A stretch of DNA of 64,000 nucleotides from positions 4,898,001-4,962,000 of the forward strand of contig NZ_RCST01000001.1 in the NCBI RefSeq assembly GCF_013141865.1, written 5' to 3'. Below the pieces are notes generated by a model. It saw nothing but the letters and a program-made list of their open reading frames with translations. It was not told where the DNA came from and did not search any database. Position numbers and translations under genes: made by a program. The stretch is from Methylomonas sp. ZR1. Lineage in GTDB: Bacteria > Pseudomonadota > Gammaproteobacteria > Methylococcales > Methylomonadaceae. Shown here one piece after another: positions 27,701-35,716 of the stretch (the first letter of the stretch is position 1; each line of letters starts with the position of its first letter).

Positions 27701-27863
27701 CGGGGGCTTCGGTCTGGATGATGACTTGTTTGGGCGAAAATTCCGGAAAAATATCCAGACCGGCGTTAGTCAGGCGGTAACCGCCGTAAACGAACAGAAG
27801 TAGCGCCAGGGCGACGACGATGCCGGAATAACGAATGGAAAAGCGGACCAAAAGTGCGAGCAT
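24765..27863 (-). CDS. CzcA/CusA-type heavy-metal RND efflux pump
   Basis: 1032 residues, a full-length inner-membrane RND pump: one N-terminal helix (12-31), a large periplasmic loop, helices around 335-540, a second loop, and a last helix group from about 860. The HME-class motif IALGEVVDDAIIDTENIFRR in TM4 carries the proton-relay Asp and Glu; the first relay position is Ala, as in CusA. It would export a metal cation by proton antiport. No periplasmic adaptor or outer-membrane channel gene is next to it, so it must borrow partners or is an orphan. Confidence 0.88.
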   Translation of the reverse strand: MLALLVRFSIRYSGIVVALALLLFVYGGYRLTNAGLDIFPEFSPKQVIIQTEAPGLAAEQVEVLVTQQIEKSVGGLIGLQTLRSQSIQGLSIVTATFNETSDVYRNRQLISERLDGLSQQLPPGVGMPIAVPLSSSSATVLTIGLSSDSKTLMELRGLVDWSLVPRLLAVPGVADVNVFGGDIQQLQVQLQPAALQRFNLSIDDIVNAAAGAAEMNGAGFIENANQRFTLQISGQPVNPEQFKQLIVKRQEGMNVTLGDVAQIGYGPEPPIGAAQIMGKPGIVMMVIGQYGANTLSVSRQVEAVLEEFQPIFKQQAVDFYSHLFRPADYIETSVHNLSGHLLIGGLFVLVVLYVFLFNLRSAFIAATAIPLSLLTAALVLLESGVNLNIMVLGGLAIALGEVVDDAIIDTENIFRRLRENRLKIFPDSVETVIYQASLEVRSSVVYASFIVALVFVPLLTLDGVSGRLFAPLGVSYILAILMSLLVALTLTPALCHLMFRNKLPDDSDPPVLRHLKPLYAQQLLWAIKHFKTVAMIGALACLIGIAAFLRLDHKFLPELREGHFIVHTASVPGTSLQESIRVGNLLTEQIMAIDGVESVSQWAGRAERGADTYGSHYSEYEVRLKPSSGQEQQQILERLREVLEQFPGINYEANTFLTERVDETISGYTAPVVVNIYGNDLAELDRKAQQLAALINTLPGAEDVQLRSPPATAMLQVELNLEQLKFRGISPAQVMTALQTAYEGRIVGKHLQGNRIFNVAVALALEWRSQPDYLAQLPLKNTEGQRVLLGEVAEIRHGEGRYNILHQGAQRIQTVTCKVEDRDMDAFMIELKQRVQNELSWRDGSYPEFIGAALEQAKARETLIIHALLAGAGVLIFVFIALGSLRHMLLTLLNLPFALLGGVAAVVITDATLSVGSFVGFITLFGITVRNCIMLISHYRHLIELEGQIWSTETLIRGAQERLPAILMTALVTALAMLPIAIGSDNPGREIMGPMAAIIIGGLASSTLLNLLLLPAILQRYGRFEVAFEKQV

Positions 27864-28008
27864 GAGCGACGAAAGGGGTGAAATAGCGGGCTATTGTGCC
27901 TTGTCGGTCAGGATTGGTCCATGTTGATACGCTGCTTTCCTGGCTATGCGGATGGAAAGAAGGCTAAGCTGTGTGGTGATTTTCGAACGGAATGGCGCTT
28001 AAAAGATC

Positions 28009-28030
28009 GCCTCCGCGCTAGTGGCGGAGG
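28009..28030 (-). terminator. hairpin downstream of a VPxPA-CTERM gene
   Basis: CCTCCGC / GCGGAGG arms with a short loop, about 25 nt past the stop of the minus-strand gene at 28054; a short run ATCTTTTA follows on the minus strand. Confidence 0.45.
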
Positions 28031-28053
28031 TGAGCGTTGTAGATTTTTTAAAA

Positions 28054-28728
28054 TCAGGAAAGCGATTTTTTGCGGGACACGGCGATGAAGCCCAATAGTG
28101 CCGAACCCATTAAGCCAAAGGCTGCCGGCACAGGAACTGGGGTTGTGGTGGTTAATAGTCTGAACTGTCCATCCCATTTTGTCGGGCCGGTGAAGTTCAA
28201 GCGAAAACTATGCAGGCTGGCAAATACCGCAGGATTGCTAAAGTCGCTGAAACTTACCAAGTAATTATTGTTGGCGGTAAACGTTTTGATGCCGGAACTT
28301 GAGCTGCCGTTGGCTACCATTTCCACGTTGACACCCAGATCGATTGCCAACACCTCCAGCAGGATGCCGTTGCCATGAGCGGTTAAATCGAGCGGATCGA
28401 AATTCCACAGAATGGAAGCGCCACCGGCCGAACGGCCGTCATTCGATATGATCAGCTGGTTGCCGCCGGAAACGATTTCGGTGGTGTTGGCTGAGGCGGT
28501 TCCCGAGGCTTGAGCGATAAAGGTCCTAGAGGCATTACTCAGGTCCGTGCCGGTAAGAGTAGACACTGTATCGCTGGTAGAGCCTGCGCTACTGCCGTCG
28601 TCGAATGCGGTTTGAGCATGGCTGAAATTATCAAGCGTCAATATGCCTGCTTGGCTTTGGCCGGATAGCGCTAAGCCCAGGCTTAGCAGCAAAGGCGCGA
28701 GGTTTTTGTGAAAATGTTTAACATTCAT
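28054..28728 (-). CDS. VPxPA-CTERM secreted protein
   Basis: 224 residues: signal peptide (1-27, SQAG), a Ser/Thr/Gly-rich beta-sandwich-like body (LTLDNFSHAQTAFDD; TGTDLSNASRTF; SNDGRSAGGASILWNF) and a C-terminal sorting signal VPVPAAFGLMGSALLGFIA followed by SRKK. Such tails are cut and processed by an exosortase-type system and place proteins on the surface or in matrix. The body is related in layout to the next gene (28787): both have DNF/NFT...SDLSN..RT and W-D near the end, so they are tandem paralogs. Confidence 0.85.
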   Translation of the reverse strand: MNVKHFHKNLAPLLLSLGLALSGQSQAGILTLDNFSHAQTAFDDGSSAGSTSDTVSTLTGTDLSNASRTFIAQASGTASANTTEIVSGGNQLIISNDGRSAGGASILWNFDPLDLTAHGNGILLEVLAIDLGVNVEMVANGSSSSGIKTFTANNNYLVSFSDFSNPAVFASLHSFRLNFTGPTKWDGQFRLLTTTTPVPVPAAFGLMGSALLGFIAVSRKKSLS

Positions 28729-28786
28729 GTGAGTTATCCGTGAGCAGAATTGAAGTTTGGAAATCAGAAAATTTTGACGGTAGGCG

Positions 28787-29437
28787 TTAAGCGGCTACTA
28801 GTTTTTGGCGTTTGCCGCCGACAATGCCCAAAGCGCCTATGATCAATAAAGCGGTGACGGAAGGTTCCGGGACCGTTGATAACTGGCTGAAGTCAGCGTC
28901 CCACGCGGCATGGGTGCCGCGCAATTTCAGCTCCAGACTGTTTAGGTTCTTGAAAGCCGCAGGATTCGAAAATTGTGAGAAATCAAATCTAATAGTGCTG
29001 GGTGAACCGATTGCAACGCTGGTCAAGTTCTGAAAACTTAGCAGCGAAGTACCGTTGGCGATCATTTGAATTTGGTAACTGGCGTCGCTAGATTCGGTCG
29101 TCAGCAATATCGCGTTAGCGAAAGTAGTGAAATCGACCGCAGCGAAGTTATAAAAGATACTGGCGGTGCCGGTTGAATTGCTGCTGTTACCGACCGTTAA
29201 CAAGCCGTCTTCTACAAAAATTCTGGTGGTACCGCCAGGGGTAGGACTGGAATTTAAGGTTCGTTGCAAATTGCTTAGATCAGATCCGGATACATTAACT
29301 GGGCCATTGACGGTGTTTGTAGTGGACTGACGGTTGGTAAAATTATCGATCACTGTTGCCGACTCGGCGGCTTGAGTGAATAAGGCTAAAATCAGGATTA
29401 ATCCGGATAAGGGCATTTTCGGCATTACAGCATTCAT
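28787..29437 (-). CDS. PEP-CTERM secreted protein, paralog of the 28054 gene
   Basis: 216 residues: signal peptide (1-26, AESATV), body with VIDNFTNRQSTTN, SGSDLSNLQRTL, STGTASIFYNF and THAAWDADFSQL, and a PEP-type tail VPEPSVTALLIIGALGIVGG with KRQK. Its body tracks the 28054 protein segment by segment although the tail is of the PEP rather than VPxPA type. Start at 29437 has GGAAT just upstream (weak). The likely role is an extracellular or envelope protein of unknown function. Confidence 0.82.
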   Translation of the reverse strand: MNAVMPKMPLSGLILILALFTQAAESATVIDNFTNRQSTTNTVNGPVNVSGSDLSNLQRTLNSSPTPGGTTRIFVEDGLLTVGNSSNSTGTASIFYNFAAVDFTTFANAILLTTESSDASYQIQMIANGTSLLSFQNLTSVAIGSPSTIRFDFSQFSNPAAFKNLNSLELKLRGTHAAWDADFSQLSTVPEPSVTALLIIGALGIVGGKRQKLVAA

Positions 29438-29789
29438 GTCGATTCCTTTTTGTCAGTGGCTGAAAGATAAGTGATTTGCGTGCAAGCCATTGGATTGCAT
29501 AGTGCGTCACTCTAACTAAGCATTAGTGATGCCAACTTAATTTAGATTAATCCAATCAATTATTTAAATGTGATTTGGTAGCGCTTTTTCAGCTGAGCTG
29601 CTGACAGCCGGGACAGAGGTTGCGACAGATTTGGCAGGATGGCATGGTGCTGTCATGCGCGGCATTTAATAATGAGCGAAGTTGCTGCTTGTGGTCTTGG
29701 TGAGTGAGTGGGAATGTTTCCGATACTTTGCCGATCCTTTCAAAGTGCGATAGCATCGTACTAACACCTTTAATCTGGAGTTCAGCCTC
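29438..29789. other. divergent intergenic region, 352 bp
   Basis: Separates the minus-strand PEP-CTERM gene from the plus-strand HD-GYP gene. The short open frames here are antisense shadows. It should hold promoters for both genes but none could be assigned with confidence. Confidence 0.5.
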
Positions 29790-31028
29790 ATGGATAGCCA
29801 ACATATCGATTTGCACCGCTCCATTATCTCCCTGAGTTGTGCGCTGGATTTAGTCGGTATCGACGAAGTGAAGCACGGTAAGCGGGTCGCGATGATGGCT
29901 TGGCACATTGCCGGCAAGCTCGATTGGTCGGCTGTCGATAGATTGAGTATTCTATACGCCGGCATGCTGCACGATTGCGGTGTGGCAAAGGTTCGCGAGC
30001 ATAGGCATTTGACCGAATCGCTGGAGTGGGACGGTGCGGAGGCGCATTGTTTACGCGGTGCGGAATACTTGCAAGCCTGCCCGCCGCTGGCCTATCTGGC
30101 GGAGGAAATCCGCTATCATCACACGCGCTGGGAGCAATTGGTTGAATTGCCGCTGGTGCCCAGGATAAAGCTGCGTGCCAATCTGTTGTTTCTGGCTGAT
30201 CGGATTGACGTGTTGCAAGCCCCGTATTTGGCCAGCGAGCAAATTTTGGTGGCCGCGCCCAAAATAGTGGAACGCTTACTGAGTTATTCGGGATCGCTGT
30301 TTGCGCCCGAGCTGTTGGCTGCATTTGCGGAACTTGCGAAAAGTCAGGCGTTTTGGCTGGCGATGGACCCGGATTATCTGGATGAGGATTTACGCGAATT
30401 GGGGCGTGATTTGCCGACAGTAGACTTGACTTATCCCTCGCTACGGGAAATGGCGCGGCTGTTTTCGCGAGTGGTGGATGCGAAAAGCCCCTACACCGAG
30501 CAGCATTCTGAACGGGTTGCGCAGATCTCCAGACAATTGGCATTGGATTTGGGTGTGACCGGCTGCGATCTGGAGCAGGTGGAAATTGCCGGTTTATTGC
30601 ACGACATCGGCAAATTGCGGGTTTCCGAGGACATCATAGACAAACCAGGCAGCTTAACTGCCGAAGAGCGGGCCTGCATGCAGCGTCACAGTTACGATAC
30701 TTACCGAATTTTGCAACGGGTGTTTACCGACTCCAAAATTCCGCAATGGGCGGGTTTGCACCATGAAAATCTGCGTGGCGAAGGATATCCGTTCAAGACC
30801 ATCGGCAAGTCTTTGGAGTTGGAGTGCAGGGTTATCAGTGTGGCCGATATTTTTCAGGCTTTGGCCCAGTCCCGCCCATATCGCGAGGGCATGTTACTGG
30901 CTGACATTATCCAGCACCTCAGGCAGCGCGTGGCGGAAGGGGTTTTGGATGGCGAGGTGGTTGCCAAGTTGATCGAGAATGCGGACTTTTATTACGAATT
31001 GGCGCAAGGCAATTACTCGATGGATTAA
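29790..31028 (+). CDS. tandem HD / HD-GYP domain protein
   Basis: 412 residues with two metal-dependent phosphohydrolase-type domains. The first (residues about 10-150) has H-HD-type residues (KHGKRV; MLHDCGVAKV with HD at 61-62; YHHTRWE). The second is an HD-GYP domain (about 215-412): EQHSERV, HDIGK at 271-275, HHE at 324-326 and GYP at 332-334. HD-GYP enzymes hydrolyse cyclic di-GMP. No sensor or receiver domain or membrane segment is present, so it is probably cytoplasmic and controlled by the first HD domain or a partner. Confidence 0.87.
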   Translation: MDSQHIDLHRSIISLSCALDLVGIDEVKHGKRVAMMAWHIAGKLDWSAVDRLSILYAGMLHDCGVAKVREHRHLTESLEWDGAEAHCLRGAEYLQACPPLAYLAEEIRYHHTRWEQLVELPLVPRIKLRANLLFLADRIDVLQAPYLASEQILVAAPKIVERLLSYSGSLFAPELLAAFAELAKSQAFWLAMDPDYLDEDLRELGRDLPTVDLTYPSLREMARLFSRVVDAKSPYTEQHSERVAQISRQLALDLGVTGCDLEQVEIAGLLHDIGKLRVSEDIIDKPGSLTAEERACMQRHSYDTYRILQRVFTDSKIPQWAGLHHENLRGEGYPFKTIGKSLELECRVISVADIFQALAQSRPYREGMLLADIIQHLRQRVAEGVLDGEVVAKLIENADFYYELAQGNYSMD

Positions 31029-31107
31029 ACCGGCGGCCAAAGGGCTATGCTTGTCCGCGACATCCAGGCCTGGGCCTTTTAAAATATTCGCTCGAAGCCG
31101 AAAACAC

Positions 31108-31141
31108 AAAAGCCGGAGGCATCTTTAGGCCTCCGGCTTTT
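31108..31141. terminator. bidirectional terminator
   Basis: A 13-bp perfect stem AAAAGCCGGAGGC / GCCTCCGGCTTTT with an 8-nt loop and A/T tails on both sides, between convergent genes ending at 31028 and 31166. Confidence 0.85.
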
Positions 31142-31165
31142 AGCGACAGCGAGCTAAATGGCTGA

Positions 31166-31855
31166 TTACGCTTGGCGTTGTTTTCTGGTATTAAAACCTA
31201 TCAAACCGAGTAAGCCGGAACCCATCAGCCAAGCTGCTGCCGGCACCGGGACCGCGGTAATGGGACCGCTTCCGCCATTGTTGTCCAGGCAATATTCAAC
31301 ATAGAGCTCTGCCGCTTTGAAAAAATAATCTTTGCTACCATAATCCTTCACGCCCAATACGGCCGTCAATGAAGCGAAGCCGGTTTTGGAAAGAAAATCG
31401 CTAACATCCAAGCTGATATATTGTTTGTAGCCATCGACTTCGGTCCAGCTCGTGGAAACGTTGGAGCCGTTAATCGATGTTATACGAGCGTATTCGTTTT
31501 TGTCTTTTAACAGGCCATTTAAGATGATGGAGTCGTCGGCCGATGTTGAGTCGTCACGCAACCATATTTTCAGCAGAGCGCTGTTGATAAAGGTGGTGTC
31601 CAGCTGATAGTTGAAGTTAAGGGTGTAGCTATCGTTGCTGCTAATGTTGTCGGCTTTCGAAATTAGCGTGCCGTTGCTGCCGCCTGATAACGTCAGGCTC
31701 AGTTTTTCCAAATCGCAAGATGCCTGGTTGCCGCAGCTACCGTGTTCTGACTGATTGTCGTGTTCATGTTCGTGTTCAAACCCATTCGACGCAAAGGCGG
31801 AGGAAGTGAATAGGGCCGAAGATAATAGGATGGAAGCAGTAAACAGCGTTTTCAT
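31166..31855 (-). CDS. VPxPA-CTERM secreted protein with His/Glu-rich N-terminus
   Basis: 229 residues: signal peptide (1-22), an unusual acidic His-rich stretch (FEHEHEHDNQSEH, about 26-38) that could bind metal, two cysteines (GSCGNQASCD), a Ser/Asn-rich beta domain and a tail VPVPAAAWLMGSGLLGLIGF then NTRKQ. The body contains YTLNFNYQLDTTFINSALLKIWLRDD, typical of carbohydrate-binding-like sandwiches. Role unknown; exported and processed through the CTERM system. Confidence 0.85.
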   Translation of the reverse strand: MKTLFTASILLSSALFTSSAFASNGFEHEHEHDNQSEHGSCGNQASCDLEKLSLTLSGGSNGTLISKADNISSNDSYTLNFNYQLDTTFINSALLKIWLRDDSTSADDSIILNGLLKDKNEYARITSINGSNVSTSWTEVDGYKQYISLDVSDFLSKTGFASLTAVLGVKDYGSKDYFFKAAELYVEYCLDNNGGSGPITAVPVPAAAWLMGSGLLGLIGFNTRKQRQA

Positions 31856-31972
31856 AGCAAGTACCCAGAAGTAATGAATGGAAATTTATCGGAGGTGATT
31901 GGACGCAGAACAGGATGTGTGCGGCAAATCATCTGGTGAGCAGTTTATCCGGGTATGTAACGTCGTTTAATT

Positions 31973-32008
31973 GTCCGTTCGTGCCATGACAATTTTGTCA
32001 TGGCGGAC
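31973..32008. promoter_or_regulatory. strong palindrome in the intergenic region
   Basis: CCATGACAA / TTGTCATGG (9-bp perfect arms, 2-nt spacer) enclosed by GTCCG / CGGAC. It lies about 120 nt upstream of the 31166-31855 gene and downstream of the 32222 gene. It may be an operator or an RNA hairpin. Confidence 0.4.
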
Positions 32009-32176
32009 GGTTTGGGCGGAGTGCTTGGATAGCGGGATCGCTCAGGTGCGGTATGGATTACCTCCCATCCGAGTCGACTGTTGGGCAATAAGAACAACTC
32101 ACAGATCTGAAAGCGGTATCACAAAGCGCGAATTGTCCGCTCATTTGCTTGCAGAGGCGGCAGAGAATATTTTGCG

Positions 32177-32209
32177 AAAACACCGCCTCAATTTTGCAGG
32201 CGGTGTTTA
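32177..32209. terminator. terminator after the 32222 gene
   Basis: AAACACCGCCT / AGGCGGTGTTT stem with a short AT loop and T/A-rich flanks on both strands, 13 nt past the stop of the minus-strand gene. Confidence 0.7.
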
Positions 32210-32221
32210 TTTTGAGTTCTC

Positions 32222-32785
32222 TCAGATGCGGCGTTGTCCGATCAATCCCAATCCCGCCAATGCCGCGCCAAACAGCCATGCGGTTGCAGGTAACGGCACG
32301 GTCGTGATCTTGATCGAGGCATTTGCCGTTAATACATTGCCGTTGGATAGCGTGTCGGTGTCAGGATCGAACGAGGGATTAAACGGGCTGCGGGTGAATA
32401 AATCGTAAGTCAGTACAATTTGGCCGAAGACGGTGCCCTGCGCGGCGTTGTCAGCAATTTTAAAACTACCTACGCCGGTTTGGCTGGCGGCATCGAATGT
32501 CTGCCCCCAGACGGTGCTGGCGCCAAAGCCCGGTCCCACAACGAAGAAATTTTCGGGTGCGCTGATAAAGTCCGTGAATATACCTGGGGAGGTAGAGGAC
32601 TGAAATTCCGCACCGGTCACCACGAGGTAGTTTTGCGTGTTGGTGAGCAGGAAGCCCCAGCCCACGGTATCGCCCGCATCGCCTTCGATTAAACCGTTTG
32701 TCGGCTCTAATTGTAATGAGGTCGCTGCTTGGCTAGAGGGAAGAATACACAGCAAACTGGCTAACAGGATAAGTTGTTTGATCAT
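32222..32785 (-). CDS. VPxPA-CTERM secreted protein, cohesin-like body
   Basis: 187 residues: signal peptide (1-20, SSQAA), a body that reads like an all-beta cohesin/fibronectin-type domain (SLQLEPTNGLIEGDAGDTVGWGF, LTNTQNYLVVTGAEF, VGSFKIADNAAQGTVFGQIVLTYDLF), and tail VPLPATAWLFGAALAGLGLI with GQRR. A very good ribosome site (AAGGAGATA) precedes ATG 32785. It is 22 nt downstream of the LamG-like gene and probably in the same operon. Confidence 0.86.
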   Translation of the reverse strand: MIKQLILLASLLCILPSSQAATSLQLEPTNGLIEGDAGDTVGWGFLLTNTQNYLVVTGAEFQSSTSPGIFTDFISAPENFFVVGPGFGASTVWGQTFDAASQTGVGSFKIADNAAQGTVFGQIVLTYDLFTRSPFNPSFDPDTDTLSNGNVLTANASIKITTVPLPATAWLFGAALAGLGLIGQRRI

Positions 32786-32807
32786 GAGAATATCTCCTTA
32801 ATAAGGG

Positions 32808-33977
32808 CTAGCGGAATTGGTTGGTCAAGGTTTTCGATCCGGTTACTTCGCCGTTATTGCTGCTAAACGGGATGACAGCTTTAAATCTGGCGCTATTCGG
32901 GCAGCCGCTAAAATTGATTGTGGTGGTGCCGCTCACTTTAGCTCCTGCCTGGATGTTGCCGACGCCTAGCGGAAAAGACAAGGGACTTGTAATAACCGGG
33001 GTACAAGCGGCTCCGGAGGTTTGTGTAAGGGTTAAGTCATCGATCTGGGTATTCTCGGCGATACATCCGCTCTTGTTTGACAGGGTGATAGTCCATCGGC
33101 GTTCAGTTTGAGTACCCGATTTAGCGGTTATAGATGCAAACAACTCAGGAAGTTCAGCTACTCCACAACCCACTGGGTTTTCTATAAACCGGTCAGAAAA
33201 GTCCGTTTTAACATCGTCCCAGACAATTAAATTGTCAATTGCAACACTAGCGCCTGAGATATTGTAAAAGTAGGCGAGAGCAAGGCGTGAGCCATCAGGT
33301 ATGGCACCCCATGGCGAGGCATCATGGTAGCGCTGTGTTGTAACAAGGTTTCCATCAAGATAAAGATAAAGCTTACGTCCACCAAATTGCGCAATACCTG
33401 TTTCATTCCATACCATCGCATAATGGTGCCAGGCTGAACGGTCACCAAGAATGCTATCTAATGTTCCGGATTGGGTTGCAGTGTCCACTAACCCATTACA
33501 ATAGCCGTCAGTCGCAACCCCCACTGTCCCGTAAAAACCGAAGCCGCCGCAACCGTTATTAGACCCAAAACCAATTCTCCAGTGAAATATCGGAAAATTA
33601 GGTGGTGGCACGTAGAAAATCATAGTCACTGCATCAAAAAAATTACTTGGGAAATTACTGAGTTTTGCCCAGAATTCTATTGTTCCCTTACTTTTTGACA
33701 CAACGGATGTGGCAGGAAAAGTTAAGGCAAACACGTTTGAGTTCCCAGCGTCATTCACAAAAGACTGACCAAAATTAGCAAAAGGGCCTGGCGCGAAATG
33801 CCCAGCTGTTTTTTGGCCTCCAGGCCCCACTTCGCTATTCGCAATCTCAGCATCACTGCCCAATTTGTTCCATAACACCACATTCCCGGTTTCAGCTTGG
33901 GCTGCAGGGCTGAACAAGCCGAGCAAAGCCAACAGGCATGCGATGGTAGATAGGGTTTTGCGTTTAATTCCGTTCAT
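32808..33977 (-). CDS. secreted LamG/concanavalin-like protein
   Basis: 389 residues. ATG 33977 has AAAGGAGGA just upstream and gives a clean signal peptide (1-27, AAQAE). Residues about 60-250 show the LamG fold: GTIEFWAKLSNF, WHHYAMVWNETG, KLYLYLDGNLV and ASVAIDNLIVWDD. The C-terminal about 110 residues contain paired cysteines (CIAEN, CTPV, GCPNSARF), probably an Ig-like domain. Unlike its neighbours it lacks a C-terminal sorting signal, so it may be free or held by another protein. It likely binds glycans. Slightly AT-rich. Confidence 0.78.
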   Translation of the reverse strand: MNGIKRKTLSTIACLLALLGLFSPAAQAETGNVVLWNKLGSDAEIANSEVGPGGQKTAGHFAPGPFANFGQSFVNDAGNSNVFALTFPATSVVSKSKGTIEFWAKLSNFPSNFFDAVTMIFYVPPPNFPIFHWRIGFGSNNGCGGFGFYGTVGVATDGYCNGLVDTATQSGTLDSILGDRSAWHHYAMVWNETGIAQFGGRKLYLYLDGNLVTTQRYHDASPWGAIPDGSRLALAYFYNISGASVAIDNLIVWDDVKTDFSDRFIENPVGCGVAELPELFASITAKSGTQTERRWTITLSNKSGCIAENTQIDDLTLTQTSGAACTPVITSPLSFPLGVGNIQAGAKVSGTTTINFSGCPNSARFKAVIPFSSNNGEVTGSKTLTNQFR

Positions 33978-34019
33978 AGAATCCTCCTTTAGGGAGTCAA
34001 GAAATACAATATGCCGCAA

Positions 34020-34321
34020 CCCGTTTATGGTGTCGGTTAGCTGGGTAGGGCAGGCGAATAGTTAGAATTATTGTAAGAAAAGAGGATGGAGCGAAGCGCC
34101 ATGGCCGGCAACAAGCCGATAAAAGCCAGGATAGGCGGCAAAATTTATGGTACGAAATATAAGGTAATTAGGCAATCGATAACTAGTGAGTTAATTCTGT
34201 GGCTTGATGACATTTAGGGTTGATTTGTTTGATTTACCGGTATTCGGCAAAACGCTCGGCGCTGCCGCTATGGGCATAGCCGGGTATAATTCGCGGCTAT
34301 TGTTGACAACCCTTCTCCGCC
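34020..34321. other. dnaB upstream region
   Basis: No gene. A TATAAT (34285-34290, in GGGTATAAT) about 30 nt before the dnaB ATG is a good -10 box; no convincing -35 could be placed. Confidence 0.45.
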
Positions 34322-35716
34322 ATGTCCGAAGACTACTATTTCACCCCCGATCAAGCCGTCGAATCCCTAAAAGTGCCGCCGCATTCCATTCAAGCCGAGC
34401 AGTCGGTGCTGGGCGGTTTAATGCTGGATAACCAAACCTGGGATTCGGTGGCAGACAAGGTGGTCGAGACCGACTTTTATCGCCGCGACCATCGATTGAT
34501 TTTCCGTGCCATCGCCCAATTGGCCGAAAAGCAGGACCCGTTCGACGTGGTGACTTTGTCCGAGGTGCTGGAAACGACCGGCGAATTGCAGGATGTGGGC
34601 GGTTTGGCTTATTTAAGTACGCTGGCGCGCGATACGCCCAGCGCCGCGAATATTGTCGCCTACGCCAACATCGTCCGGGATCGTTCGGTTTTGCGGCAAT
34701 TGATTCATGTCGGTACCGAGATTTCCGATTCGGCATTTACCACTGAGGGCCGGGAAACTGCCGATTTGCTCGAAAATGCCGAACGCAAGGTCTTCGAAAT
34801 CGCCGAGCAGCGCCAACGTGGGCAGGGCGGGTTTAGCTCGATCAAATCCTTGCTGGCCAAGGCCGTGGATAAAATCGAAACTCTCTACGAACTCGATGGC
34901 GACATCACCGGCGCCAGCACCGGCTTCACCGATCTGGACGAAAAAACCTCCGGTTTGCAGCCCGCCGATTTGATTATCGTGGCTGGCCGGCCATCGATGG
35001 GTAAAACCACGATTGCGATGAATATGGCTGAAAACGTGGCGCTGAAAAGCGGCATGCCGGTCGCGGTGTTCAGTATGGAGATGCCGGGCGAATCCTTGGC
35101 GATGCGGATGATGTCGTCGCTGGGCCGCATTGACCAGCATAAAGTCCGTACCGGCAAATTGGACGACGACGATTGGCCGCGTTTGACTTCGGCGATCAAT
35201 CTGCTCGCGGAAACCAAGATGTTCATCGACGACACGCCGGCCTTGACCCCGACCGAAGTGCGGTCGCGCGCCCGCCGTTTGACTCGGGAGCACGGTCAGC
35301 TTGGCCTGATCGTGCTGGACTATTTGCAGTTGATGCAATCGCCTGCCAGTGGCGATAACCGGGTGCAGCAGATTTCCGATATTTCCAGGGGCTTGAAGGC
35401 TCTGGCCAAAGAACTCAATGTGCCGGTTATCGCGCTGTCTCAGCTCAATCGGAATCTGGAGCAACGCCCTAACAAACGACCGGTGATGTCCGACTTGCGT
35501 GAGTCCGGCGCGATCGAGCAGGACGCCGATTTAATCATCTTCGTTTACCGGGACGAGGTCTACCACGAAGACAGCCCGGACAAAGGCATCGCCGAAGTGA
35601 TTATCGGCAAGCAGCGGAACGGACCTTTGGGGACGGTGCGGTTGACTTTCCTGGGCCAATACACCCGCTTCGAAAACTTTGCCGGCGTTTATAACGGCCC
35701 CGAGGATTACGAATGA
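34322..35716 (+). CDS. dnaB: DnaB, replicative DNA helicase
   Basis: 464 residues, normal for proteobacterial DnaB. The N-terminal primase-interaction domain (PPHSIQAEQSVLGGLMLD) is followed by the RecA-like motor with Walker A GRPSMGKTTIAMN, Walker B LIVLDYLQLM and ISRGLKALAKELNVPVIALSQLNR. It unwinds DNA ahead of the replisome as a hexamer. ATG 34322. Its stop overlaps the alr ATG (ATGA), a common dnaB-alr pair. Confidence 0.97.
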   Translation: MSEDYYFTPDQAVESLKVPPHSIQAEQSVLGGLMLDNQTWDSVADKVVETDFYRRDHRLIFRAIAQLAEKQDPFDVVTLSEVLETTGELQDVGGLAYLSTLARDTPSAANIVAYANIVRDRSVLRQLIHVGTEISDSAFTTEGRETADLLENAERKVFEIAEQRQRGQGGFSSIKSLLAKAVDKIETLYELDGDITGASTGFTDLDEKTSGLQPADLIIVAGRPSMGKTTIAMNMAENVALKSGMPVAVFSMEMPGESLAMRMMSSLGRIDQHKVRTGKLDDDDWPRLTSAINLLAETKMFIDDTPALTPTEVRSRARRLTREHGQLGLIVLDYLQLMQSPASGDNRVQQISDISRGLKALAKELNVPVIALSQLNRNLEQRPNKRPVMSDLRESGAIEQDADLIIFVYRDEVYHEDSPDKGIAEVIIGKQRNGPLGTVRLTFLGQYTRFENFAGVYNGPEDYE

